Part shown: positions 8,671-17,032 of the stretch, one piece after another
Layout: each line of letters starts with the position of its first letter
Numbering within the stretch: the stretch's first letter is position 1
Assembly (NCBI RefSeq): GCF_000295955.2
Contig: NZ_ALXE01000052.1
Span: 1-52,203 of the forward strand
From: Pantoea sp. A4
Lineage (GTDB): Bacteria; Pseudomonadota; Gammaproteobacteria; Enterobacterales; Enterobacteriaceae
DNA: 52,203 nucleotides
Reading direction: 5' to 3'
Notes under the pieces: model-generated
What the model was told of the DNA's origin: nothing
Database searches by the model: none
What the model saw: only the letters and a program-made list of their open reading frames with translations
Position numbers and translations under genes: made by a program

Positions 8671-9495
8671 TTATTTATGGCGGGCCTTCATCCACTCAGG
8701 CTTCTGGAATGAAGCAAATTCACTGTCTGGAGCATCAAACAGCGCTTCAAATTCCGGCGATTCCACGGCGGCTTTCAGATCCTGGGCAAAAGGCTTATTA
8801 ATATCTTCCGCACGCACCACAATCATGTTTTTGATGTCTTCTGGCAGTACATCCAGCTGGATCGCATCAGACAGTTTCATACCGGCACTCAGGGCAAAGT
8901 TAGCGTTGATCAGCGAGCCCGTTACACCGCCCATTGCACGCGGTAACTGTGCCGCTTCCAGTGGCTTAAACACCACGCCGTGCGGGTTCTCAGTAATATC
9001 TTTCAGAGAAGCTTTGGTCACCGCCACGTCCGGATTCACCTTGATCACCCCATACTTCTGTAAGAAGTCGAGAGAGCGAGACAGGTTAGAGGGATCGTTA
9101 GGTAACGTTACGATGTCGCCTTTTTTCAGCTCGCTCAGCGAGTGAATTTTATTGGAATAAAAGCCCATGCTGGCGGTCGGCACAGTAATCACTTCCGCCA
9201 GCTTCAGCCCTTTATCGGCACTGAAACGGTTCAGATAGCGGCGGTTCTGGAACAGATTGGCATCAATACTCTTGTTCGCCAGCGCCAGGTTCGGCTGAAT
9301 ATAGTCGCTGAACTCACGCACTTTCACTTCATAGCCTTTCTTTTCCATCTGCGGTGCAATCGCATGTTTCACCATATCGCCATACGGACCTGGGGACACC
9401 CCGATGGTGATCGTGTGCGCCGCATCCGCAGCATGGGCCTGCGCCATACCCAGCACGGGCAGCAGCAGCAGTGGCAACAATTTTTTCAGCAACAT
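8671..9495 (-). CDS. NlpA/MetQ-family periplasmic substrate-binding protein
   Basis: A 274-residue solute-binding protein of the family that binds methionine in MetNIQ systems. The mature part starts HTITIGVSPGPYGDMVKHA and has the family segments VREFSDYIQPNLALANKSID, ANLFQNRRYL, TVPTASMGFYS and LPNDPSNLSRSL. The signal peptide (residues 1-22, ending AQAHA) has no lipobox cysteine, so this form should be a free periplasmic protein rather than the lipoprotein typical of E. coli MetQ. Last gene of the operon and downstream of the racemase gene. The true ligand may be methionine, D-methionine or an N-acyl derivative; it is not determined by sequence. Confidence 0.9.
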   Translation of the reverse strand: MLLKKLLPLLLLPVLGMAQAHAADAAHTITIGVSPGPYGDMVKHAIAPQMEKKGYEVKVREFSDYIQPNLALANKSIDANLFQNRRYLNRFSADKGLKLAEVITVPTASMGFYSNKIHSLSELKKGDIVTLPNDPSNLSRSLDFLQKYGVIKVNPDVAVTKASLKDITENPHGVVFKPLEAAQLPRAMGGVTGSLINANFALSAGMKLSDAIQLDVLPEDIKNMIVVRAEDINKPFAQDLKAAVESPEFEALFDAPDSEFASFQKPEWMKARHK

Positions 9496-9565
9496 GTCTC
9501 TATCCTGTAATTTTTAATTTTAAACAACTTTCCCGGTGTTGACGCATCGGCGGGGGTGAGCCGCC

Positions 9566-10678
9566 TTAAAAACTGAACGACTCTTCGCCGTAGCAATATT
9601 CCTGATACAAACGTGGGTTAATGGCAAAACCAATGCCTGGCGCTTCTGGTACGGCTACGCAACTGTCACGATCCATTTCAACCTGCGGCAGCATGAAGTC
9701 TTCATGCCAGTAACGTGAAGAAGGCGGGATATCGTGGGCGAAGACAAAGTTTGGCAGTGAAGCAATCGCAATATTGTGGGCTTTGCCTACCGCGGTATCC
9801 AGCATGCCGCCACACCACACCGGCACACCTTGCTGCTGGCAGAGATCGTGGATCATTTTCACTTCGGTGATGCCACCTACGCGCGCCACTTTAATGTTGA
9901 TGATTTTTCCACTGCCTAACTCCAGCGCTTTACGCGCATCTTCTGCCGAGGCAATGCTCTCATCCAGACAGATCGGAGTAGCAATCGCCGCCTGTAATTT
10001 ACGGTGATCGATAATGTCGTCATGCGCCAACGGCTGCTCAATCATCAGCAGACCAAACTGATCCATGCGTTTAAACAGATCGATGTCATCCAGGGTGTAG
10101 GCCGAGTTGGCATCCACCATCAACGTGATATCCCCAAAGGTCTGGCGCAGCGCCTGTACATAGTTGAAATCGTAACCTGGCTTGATTTTAATCTTGATGC
10201 GTTTGTAACCTTCGTTCAGATAGCCATCAACCACTTCAATCAGTTTGTCGGGCGTGGACTGAATACCGATACTGACGCCGGCCTCCACACGCGTGCGCTC
10301 ACCACCAATCGCTTTTGCCAGCGAAATGCCCTGCTGTTTTGCCCAGGCATCCCACAGACCGCCTTCAATCGCGGCCTTCGCGCAGTTATTGCGTTTTACC
10401 GGCGCAAAGATCTCCCGAGCCTGTGAAGGATGGGTAATTTCCCCGGCTTGTTTGAGCATCGGGATCAGGAAATCCCGCATAATGTGCCAAGCCGTGACGT
10501 TGGTCTCTTCGTTGTAGAACGGCAGGGAAATCGCGGAACAGTCACCATAGCCGACCACGCCGCCAGCATGGACTTCCACCACACTGAAATGCTTCTCTGT
10601 CTGGGTGGCGAAGCTGGTGGTAAACGGCGTTTTCAACGCCATTTTCATCTTACGCAGTACAATTTTGTCGATTTTCAT
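9566..10678 (-). CDS. Enolase-superfamily N-acyl/N-succinylamino acid racemase-like enzyme
   Basis: A 370-residue protein of the muconate-lactonising subgroup, closest in look to the N-succinylamino acid racemase / o-succinylbenzoate synthase type 2 family. Catalytic residues are in place: the KxK motif within IKIKIKPG (K164, K166), metal ligands D189 (MVDANSAY), E214 (IEQPL) and D239 (LDES), and the second-face Lys K263 (IKVARVGG). The C-terminal GGMLDTAVGKAHNIAIASL resembles the family's GGMLE/TGxGRAHN segment. No menaquinone genes are nearby, so amino acid racemisation is likelier than an OSBS role. The ATG at 10678 (preceded in frame by GTG) follows GAGG. It lies 11 bp after the permease gene, inside a methionine-type transporter operon. 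Confidence 0.85.
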   Translation of the reverse strand: MKIDKIVLRKMKMALKTPFTTSFATQTEKHFSVVEVHAGGVVGYGDCSAISLPFYNEETNVTAWHIMRDFLIPMLKQAGEITHPSQAREIFAPVKRNNCAKAAIEGGLWDAWAKQQGISLAKAIGGERTRVEAGVSIGIQSTPDKLIEVVDGYLNEGYKRIKIKIKPGYDFNYVQALRQTFGDITLMVDANSAYTLDDIDLFKRMDQFGLLMIEQPLAHDDIIDHRKLQAAIATPICLDESIASAEDARKALELGSGKIINIKVARVGGITEVKMIHDLCQQQGVPVWCGGMLDTAVGKAHNIAIASLPNFVFAHDIPPSSRYWHEDFMLPQVEMDRDSCVAVPEAPGIGFAINPRLYQEYCYGEESFSF

Positions 10679-10689
10679 CACTCAGCCTC

Positions 10690-11352
10690 TTATGAACGTC
10701 TCTCGCGTTTGTCCGCGCGTTTTGCCAGCCAGTCACCGGCCATTTGAACCACCTGCACCAACACCACAAGCGCACAGACAGTTACCACCATCACATTGGT
10801 TTCATAACGGTAGTAACCGAAGCGAATGGCCAGGTCACCTACGCCGCCACCGCCGACAATGCCTGCCATCGCGGAATAGCCAATCAGGCTCACCAGGGTA
10901 ATCGTCAGGCCGCGCAGCAGTCCCGCCAGCGCTTCTGGTAACAGCACGGTGAAAATAATCCGCAGTGGGCTGGCACCAAAAGCTTCCGCAGCTTCAACAA
11001 TGCCGCTGTCAACTTCACGCAGCGCGGCATCCGCCATACGGGCATAAAAAGCAATCGCCGCAACTGACATAGGCACGGAGGCCGCAACCGGGCCGATGGT
11101 ATTACCTAACAGCCACTGGGTTAACGGCAATAGCAGCACCAGCAGAATGACAAACGGCACTGAACGGATCACGTTGACCAGCACCGTAGAGATCAGATTC
11201 AGTACCCGGTTCTGCCAGAACAGATGGCGGTCCGTAACATAAATCGCGACCCCAAGCGGCAGGCCCAGCAGCACCGCACACAAGGCTGAAATGGAGACCA
11301 TGGTGAAGGTTTCACCAAAGGCGGTGTAGAGATCGTTTAATAAATCACTCAT
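10690..11352 (-). CDS. MetI-like ABC transporter permease
   Basis: A 220-residue inner-membrane permease with five or six helices, of the MetI type. MSVAAIAFYARMADAALREV and the coupling loop EAAEAFGASPLRIIFTVLLP are typical of methionine permeases, as are GYSAMAGIVGGGGVGDLAIR and YRYETNVMV. The ATG at 11352 overlaps the metN-like stop codon (ATGAGTGA, 8-bp overlap), so translation is probably coupled. It would form a homodimeric channel with the adjacent ATPase. Confidence 0.92.
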   Translation of the reverse strand: MSDLLNDLYTAFGETFTMVSISALCAVLLGLPLGVAIYVTDRHLFWQNRVLNLISTVLVNVIRSVPFVILLVLLLPLTQWLLGNTIGPVAASVPMSVAAIAFYARMADAALREVDSGIVEAAEAFGASPLRIIFTVLLPEALAGLLRGLTITLVSLIGYSAMAGIVGGGGVGDLAIRFGYYRYETNVMVVTVCALVVLVQVVQMAGDWLAKRADKRERRS

Positions 11353-12367
11353 CAATCATCTCCACGCCGAAAGAGTGCTGCTGTAAAAAATGAATGGCAT
11401 TCGCCACATCGGGCTGACTTTCAGGCGTTTTAGCACACACGAGGGCGATAATATGGCCCAGTGCGCGGTCATTAATGTATTCGATATTGCCGTTCAGGAT
11501 GTTAATCGCCACGTTATAGCGCTGTGCGGCTTCAGAAATCAGCGGATTTTCCACAGAACTGTCGGCAAAGCGAATTTTTATCAGACGTCCTTGCGTTTGT
11601 TGGTAAAACCGTTCCGGGAGATCAATTTTATTTACGTGGCTGACCAGTTGGCGCGTAAATGCATGTTGTGGTTCGGCGAAAACGTCAAACACATCGCCCT
11701 CTTCCACAATGACCCCGCCGGTCATTACCGCCATACGATGGCAGACACTTTTAATGACGTTCATCTCATGGGAGATCAATACCATGGTGATGCCGAGCTT
11801 TTTATTAATGTCTTTTAACAGCGCCAGAATCGACGCCGAGGTTTCCAGATCCAATGCAGAGGTGGGTTCATCACATAACAACACATCAGGATGATTAGCG
11901 ATGGCCCGTGCAATACCGACACGCTGTTTCTGCCCGCCACTGAGCTGAGCGGGAAAGGACTTGCCTTTATCTTCCAGACCGACCAACTGCATGATTTCAG
12001 GAACACGCTGCGCAATCTCTGCACTGCTTTTTCCCGCAGCACGCAGGCTGAAAGCGATGTTGTCATACACGGTGCGCGTGTTCATCAGATTGAAATGCTG
12101 GAAGATCATGCCAATACGCTGGCGGTGCTGGCGTAACTCGCGCCCTGTTGCACGACTGATCAGCGTATCACCGATATAAACCTCCCCGCTTGTGGGACGC
12201 TGTAACAGATTAATGGTGCGCAGCAGCGTACTCTTACCCGCCCCACTGGTGCCGATAATGCCGAATACTTCACCTGCGGCAATGTTCAACGTCACATTGT
12301 TTACCGCTTTAACCTGTCCGGCCTTTCCAGCAGGAAAGTCTACATTTATATTTTCTAACCGGATCAT
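11345..12367 (-). CDS. MetN-like ABC transporter ATPase with NIL domain
   Basis: A 340-residue ATPase. Walker A is GTSGAGKS (39-46), the signature LSGGQ is at 142-146, Walker B ends CDEPTSALD (about 165-173) and the switch His lies in VLISHEMNV. After about residue 260 comes the C-terminal NIL/ACT-like domain that, in MetN, binds methionine and shuts down transport when the cytoplasmic pool is high. This domain supports a methionine-family substrate. First gene of the operon metN-metI-racemase-metQ. A paralogue of the housekeeping metNIQ may exist elsewhere in the genome; this cannot be judged here. Confidence 0.93.
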   Translation of the reverse strand: MIRLENINVDFPAGKAGQVKAVNNVTLNIAAGEVFGIIGTSGAGKSTLLRTINLLQRPTSGEVYIGDTLISRATGRELRQHRQRIGMIFQHFNLMNTRTVYDNIAFSLRAAGKSSAEIAQRVPEIMQLVGLEDKGKSFPAQLSGGQKQRVGIARAIANHPDVLLCDEPTSALDLETSASILALLKDINKKLGITMVLISHEMNVIKSVCHRMAVMTGGVIVEEGDVFDVFAEPQHAFTRQLVSHVNKIDLPERFYQQTQGRLIKIRFADSSVENPLISEAAQRYNVAINILNGNIEYINDRALGHIIALVCAKTPESQPDVANAIHFLQQHSFGVEMIDE

Positions 12368-12710
12368 TACCTGTATATCCCCTGACTCAATGCGTATTTA
12401 AAGCCCTGAAAAATAAAATGCAAAAGAATTACCTTCCTGTATTGGCTTATAACCAAAAGAACTTTAGTTATCTCTTTTTTTATTACCACGCGCTGACTGC
12501 GGCGGCAGGTCAAGCTATCACAACCTGATCGGCGCGCAATCATCAAAAAAGCAATGGAGGTTTCGCTTTTCCATAAGGCAGACGCGATTCAGGACGAAAA
12601 TCGCCACAGCGTTGCCGTGAAAATAAAGGCCAGTGATTTAATAAAATGAAGGGTGAGATAGCGCGAATAAATAATCGGGAGAAAGCGATTTAATCGGGCG
12701 TTAAACTAAA
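12368..12710. promoter_or_regulatory. Upstream region of the metN-like operon, with candidate operator
   Basis: No credible gene in this spacer. Reading on the minus strand, a dyad ATAAC-N13-GTTAT (plus coordinates 12449-12471) is followed by AAG and overlaps a plausible -35 (TTGGTT), with 17 bp to a weak -10 (GGTAAT). The GTTATAAG part recurs before ssuE and near the regulator gene. The promoter call is inference; the dyad is directly visible. The remainder towards the pepN terminator is AT-rich with no feature I can name. Confidence 0.4.
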
Positions 12711-12733
12711 AAGGCACCCGTTGTGGGTGCCTT
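12711..12733 (-). terminator. Rho-independent terminator of pepN
   Basis: On the minus strand AAGGCACCC-ACAAC-GGGTGCCTT is followed by TTTAG, a perfect 9-bp stem with a short U tract, 21 bp after the pepN stop codon. Confidence 0.9.
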
Positions 12734-12754
12734 GTGCGGAATAACGTTTTACGA

Positions 12755-15370
12755 TCAGGCTTTCAGCGCCTTGCTAATCTTCTCAAACAGATCGCCTGAG
12801 AGCTTATCCAGTCCCTGGAGTTTTTCCAGCGCGGCACGCATTTGCGCCTGACGCTGGCTGCTGTAACGTTTCAGACGGATCAGCGGCTCAATCATACGCG
12901 CCGCCACCTGCGGGTTACGGGTGTTTAGATCGGTCAACATCTCGACCAGGAACGCATAACCGCTGCCATCTTTGGCATGGAATGCCGCCGGGTTGGCCGA
13001 CACAAAGGCACCAATCAGCGCACGGATACGGTTCGGGTTGGTCAGAGTAAAGGAGCGGTGATGCAACAACTCACGCACTTTGGTCAGCACGTCTTCTGCC
13101 GGACTGGTGGCCTGCAAGACAAACCACTTATCCATCACCAGACCATCCTGATGCCAACGCTCATCGTAGTGCGCCAGCAGAGCCTGATGAGACGGCAACT
13201 GTGCAGCCACTGCGGCGGTAAGGGCGGCCAACGCATCGGTCATGTTGTTCGCCTGATAATACTGCTTCTCAACCAGCGCATTGGCCTGCACCGTATCACC
13301 AAAGGCAAGATAGGTCAGACAGATATTTTTCAGTGCGCGTTTACCGATATCCGCATGTTCAATGCGGTACTCGTTAACTTTATGAGCGTGATAAACCGCT
13401 AACACTTCATCCTGCAACTCCTTCGCCAGGGTGCGCAACAACGCATCGCGAACGGCAGCGTTGGCTTCAGGATCGATCACCTCAAACAGCTCGGCAATTT
13501 CGTTCTCAGAAGGCAGCGTCAGAATCAGCGCAATCAGCGCCGGATCTAACTGTTCATCCAACAGCACCGCACGGAAAGCATCAGCCACATGCAGCGGCAG
13601 AGACAGCGGTTGTCCTTGCTGATAGCGCGCGACGTTGAGGCGGATGTGGGTCGCCAACAGGCTTTGTGCTGCATCCCAACGGGCGAAATCGTTACGGGCG
13701 TGGCGCATCAGGAAGGTCAGTTGCGCATCGCTCCATTTATATTCCAGTTTTACCGGTGCCGAAAATTCACGCAGCAGCGAGGGAACCGGCTGGAAATAGA
13801 CGTTATCGAAGATAAAGGTCTGCACGTTTTCCGTGACGTTAAGCACCGAATGCACCGGATGACCATTGTGCTGCAACGGGATGACATTGCCTTCTTGATC
13901 GTACAGTTCGATATCCAGAGGAATGTGCAGCGGCAGTTTCTCTTTTTGATCTGCCGTGGCTGGCGTGTGCTGCGCCACATGCAGCGTGTACTGCTCCAGT
14001 TCGGGGTTGTAGTCATCGCGAATCGTCAGCACTGGCGTACCGGACTGGCTATACCAGCGACGGAACTGCGAGAGGTCGACGTTGGACGCATCTTCCATCG
14101 CCTGCACGAAGTCATCGCAGGTTGCAGCACTGCCATCATGGCGTTCGAAATAGAGCGCGATCCCTTTCTGGAAGTTGTTCTCACCCAGCAGCGTGTGCAT
14201 CATGCGGATCACTTCCGATCCCTTCTCATACACGGTCAGGGTGTAGAAGTTGTTCATCTCAATCACCTGATCCGGGCGGATCGGGTGCGCCATTGGGCTG
14301 GCATCTTCGGCGAACTGTGCACCACGCATAATGCGCACATTGTCGATACGGTTGACGGCGCGTGAGCCCAAATCGGAACTGAACTCCTGATCGCGGAACA
14401 CCGTCAGCCCCTCTTTCAGGCTGAGCTGGAACCAGTCACGGCAGGTGACGCGGTTGCCGGTCCAGTTGTGGAAATATTCGTGACCAATCACCGCCTCGAT
14501 GCCGAGGTAGTCTTTGTCTGTGGCGGTTTCCGCTTTCGCCAGCACGAATTTAGAGTTAAAGACGTTGAGGCCTTTATTCTCCATCGCGCCCATGTTGAAG
14601 AAGTCGACGGCGACAATCATAAAGATGTCGAGGTCATATTCGAGGTTAAAGCGTTCCTCATCCCACTTCATACTGTTTTTCAGTGACGTCATCGCCCAGT
14701 CAGCGCGGTCGAGGTTGCCACGATCGACAAAGATCTCCAGCGCCACGTCACGTCCTGAGCGGGTTTTGAAGCTGTCACGCAGCACGTCGAACTCACCGGC
14801 AACCAGCGCGAACAGGTAACAAGGTTTTGGGAACGGATCTTCCCACTTCACCCAGTGGCGTCCGGCTTCCAGTTCGCCGCCATCAATGCGGTTGCCGTTC
14901 GAGAGCAGATAAGGGTAACGCGCCTTATCGGCGAAAATCGTGGTGGTAAAACGCGCCAGCACATCTGGGCGATCAAGATACCAGGTAATATGACGGAACC
15001 CTTCGGCTTCACACTGCGTACACAGCGCTTCCCCTGACTGATACAGCCCTTCCAGCGCGGTGTTCTGCGCCGGGTGGATCAGGTTAACGATCTTCAGGGT
15101 GAAGGTATCTGGAAGCTGGCGCAGGATCAGCGCGCCTTCTTCTTCGTGGTAAGCCGTCCACGGCGTGCCGTTGACTTCCAGCGACAGCAGCGTCAGCGCT
15201 TCGCCATCCAGACGCAGTTCGGCCTGCGCATCGCCAAGGCGCTTAATGCGGCTGACTGCCGTGACCTGGGTGCTTTCCGCATCCAGATCAAACGTCAGAT
15301 CGATATCAGTGATGGTGTAGTCAGGTGCACGGTAGTCGTGGCGATATTTTATTTGCGGCTGTTGCGTCAT
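12755..15370 (-). CDS. pepN: Aminopeptidase N (M1 family zinc metallopeptidase)
   Basis: An 871-residue cytosolic aminopeptidase that removes N-terminal residues from peptides in ATP-dependent protein turnover. It has the exopeptidase motif GAMENKG (about 261-267), the zinc site HEYFHNW with the third ligand in LKEGLTVF, and the catalytic Tyr region (FYTLTVYEKGSEV). Length is one residue more than E. coli PepN. A longer in-frame start exists, but the ATG at 15370 follows AGAAGGAC and gives the conserved N-terminus TQQPQIKYRHDYRAPDY. Divergent from pncB. Confidence 0.97.
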   Translation of the reverse strand: MTQQPQIKYRHDYRAPDYTITDIDLTFDLDAESTQVTAVSRIKRLGDAQAELRLDGEALTLLSLEVNGTPWTAYHEEEGALILRQLPDTFTLKIVNLIHPAQNTALEGLYQSGEALCTQCEAEGFRHITWYLDRPDVLARFTTTIFADKARYPYLLSNGNRIDGGELEAGRHWVKWEDPFPKPCYLFALVAGEFDVLRDSFKTRSGRDVALEIFVDRGNLDRADWAMTSLKNSMKWDEERFNLEYDLDIFMIVAVDFFNMGAMENKGLNVFNSKFVLAKAETATDKDYLGIEAVIGHEYFHNWTGNRVTCRDWFQLSLKEGLTVFRDQEFSSDLGSRAVNRIDNVRIMRGAQFAEDASPMAHPIRPDQVIEMNNFYTLTVYEKGSEVIRMMHTLLGENNFQKGIALYFERHDGSAATCDDFVQAMEDASNVDLSQFRRWYSQSGTPVLTIRDDYNPELEQYTLHVAQHTPATADQKEKLPLHIPLDIELYDQEGNVIPLQHNGHPVHSVLNVTENVQTFIFDNVYFQPVPSLLREFSAPVKLEYKWSDAQLTFLMRHARNDFARWDAAQSLLATHIRLNVARYQQGQPLSLPLHVADAFRAVLLDEQLDPALIALILTLPSENEIAELFEVIDPEANAAVRDALLRTLAKELQDEVLAVYHAHKVNEYRIEHADIGKRALKNICLTYLAFGDTVQANALVEKQYYQANNMTDALAALTAAVAAQLPSHQALLAHYDERWHQDGLVMDKWFVLQATSPAEDVLTKVRELLHHRSFTLTNPNRIRALIGAFVSANPAAFHAKDGSGYAFLVEMLTDLNTRNPQVAARMIEPLIRLKRYSSQRQAQMRAALEKLQGLDKLSGDLFEKISKALKA

Positions 15371-15595
15371 AAGTCCTTCTCGCATCAAAAAAAGGGATAC
15401 CGCACAAGTCTATGCCTGTTAGCCTTCCCTTGCCATGCTCAATGCAGGATTGTATTTTTTAGCTACATTTTTTTAACACTGGCACAAAATGACCTCGACC
15501 CGATGGCCTGAAATATGGTGTGATCGGTTGAAACAACTGTTTTATACTCCTCCGTCTTATTATTTTTTACACCGGGCCCTGTACCGAGGAAGAGG

Positions 15596-16813
15596 ATGCG
15601 AAAACGCACCATGACTGGACACACTTCCCCGATTCTGACATCACTGCTTGATACTGATGCTTATAAACTGCATATGCAGCAAGCCGTGTTGCACCGCTAC
15701 AATGACGTCACCGTCACGGCGGAATTCCGCTGCCGGGGTGATGAGCAGCTCGGCAGCTATGCCGATGCCATTCGCGCACAGATTGATACCATGCAATCGC
15801 TGGCGCTACAGCCCGAAGAGCAGCTCTGGCTCGCCTCACTGCCTTTCTTCACCCCCGATTATCTCGACTGGCTGCGCCAGTTCCGCTACAACCCGCAACA
15901 GGTGAAGGTGCATAATCGCGCTGGACGACTGGATATTCGTATCAGCGGGCCGTGGCGTGAAGTCATTATGTGGGAAGTCCCGCTACTGGCACTGATCAGT
16001 GAAGTCGTACATCGCCATCGTTCCCCTGAGGTTGGCGTCGATCAGGCTCTGGCACATCTCGAAGCACGCCTTACAGACTTCCACCAACAGACCGCTGACG
16101 TTGATCTCAGCCGTTTCCGCCTGATGGATTTCGGCACACGCCGCCGCTTTTCCCAGCCGGTGCAGGAGGCAATTGTGCGCCAACTGCAAACACAACCGTG
16201 GTTTGTTGGCACCAGTAATTACGACCTTGCCCGCCGTTTGCAGCTCACCCCGGTGGGTACGCAGGCGCATGAATGGTTCCAGGCGCATCAGCAAATCAGT
16301 CCGGTGTTGGCAAACAGCCAACGTGCCGCGTTACAGGCCTGGTTAGATGAGTATGACAGCCAGTTGGGCATCGCCCTGACCGACTGCATCAGTATGGATG
16401 CCTTCCTGCGTGACTTCGGCTATGAGTTTGCCTCGCGCTATCAGGGGTTACGCCATGACTCTGGCGATCCTGAGCAATGGGGAGAGAAAGCCCTCGCGCA
16501 TTATGAATCGCTGGGCATCGATCCGCTGAGTAAAACGTTGGTGTTTTCTGATAGCCTCAATTTAGACAAAGCGTTGCTGCTGTACCGTCGTTTTGGTCAA
16601 CGGACCAACGTCAGTTTTGGTATCGGCACGCGTCTTACCTGCGACATTCCTGGCATTACGCCGCTGAATATTGTGATCAAGCTGACCGAGTGCAATGGCA
16701 AGCCAGTGGCAAAACTCTCCGACAGCCCAGGCAAAACCATTTGCCACGATCCGGCGTTTATCCGTGCGCTGCGCAAAGCATTTGATCTGCCATTGGTGAA
16801 AAAAGCCAGTTAA
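15596..16813 (+). CDS. pncB: Nicotinate phosphoribosyltransferase PncB
   Basis: A 405-residue enzyme of the NAD salvage (Preiss-Handler) pathway that makes nicotinate mononucleotide from nicotinate and PRPP with ATP hydrolysis. LLDTDAYKLHMQQAVLHRY, MDFGTRRRFSQPVQEAIV, GTSNYDLARRL and the phospho-His region PVGTQAHEWFQAHQQIS are all present. The start is ambiguous: the ATG at 15596 has an excellent ribosome-binding site (GAGGAAGAGG), while the ATG at 15611 gives the N-terminus that aligns with E. coli (MTGHTSPILTSLLD) but has no Shine-Dalgarno of its own at usual spacing. The former is given. A TATACT box at about 15544 could be the -10. Confidence 0.96.
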   Translation: MRKRTMTGHTSPILTSLLDTDAYKLHMQQAVLHRYNDVTVTAEFRCRGDEQLGSYADAIRAQIDTMQSLALQPEEQLWLASLPFFTPDYLDWLRQFRYNPQQVKVHNRAGRLDIRISGPWREVIMWEVPLLALISEVVHRHRSPEVGVDQALAHLEARLTDFHQQTADVDLSRFRLMDFGTRRRFSQPVQEAIVRQLQTQPWFVGTSNYDLARRLQLTPVGTQAHEWFQAHQQISPVLANSQRAALQAWLDEYDSQLGIALTDCISMDAFLRDFGYEFASRYQGLRHDSGDPEQWGEKALAHYESLGIDPLSKTLVFSDSLNLDKALLLYRRFGQRTNVSFGIGTRLTCDIPGITPLNIVIKLTECNGKPVAKLSDSPGKTICHDPAFIRALRKAFDLPLVKKAS

Positions 16814-16834
16814 TTCCCCGCTATTCTTCCCATC

Positions 16835-16995
16835 TGCCGCGATGATTTGCGGCACAGTCACCTTCACTCCACGCGGGAGTGGAGGTGCTAAATTGTCCTA
16901 AGCCACGGGCGCAAATAAAATTTGCGCTACCGGACAGCAATTTTGCTTGTTTCCTGAGGTTGCACAAGTAACATAACGACACCCCATTTGCGGGG
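16835..16995 (+). other. Series of hairpins in the pncB-asnS spacer
   Basis: The 219-bp spacer holds four inverted repeats. They are TGCCGC-N8-GCGGCA (16835-16854); a 10-bp stem with one U-G pair, CCTTCACTCC-ACGCG-GGAGTGGAGG (16861-16885); a perfect GCGCAAAT-AAA-ATTTGCGC (16909-16927); and CCCC-ATTTGC-GGGG (16982-16995), 37 bp before the asnS start. None is followed by a clear U tract, so a simple pncB terminator is not evident. They may shape the asnS leader. Function is inference. Confidence 0.55.
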
Positions 16996-17032
16996 ATATT
17001 TTCAAACTCACATCTTTTATAGAGAGAACTTT

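Noticed and set aside
12554..12649. 31-codon plus-strand ORF between the metN-like gene and pepN
   Set aside because: No Shine-Dalgarno before its ATG and no features; probably chance.
13589..14365. 258-codon plus-strand ORF inside pepN
   Set aside because: Antisense to pepN, with no domain or ribosome-binding site.
16835..16854. TGCCGC/GCGGCA hairpin as the pncB terminator
   Set aside because: Followed by CAGTCACC rather than a U tract; kept only as part of the hairpin series.
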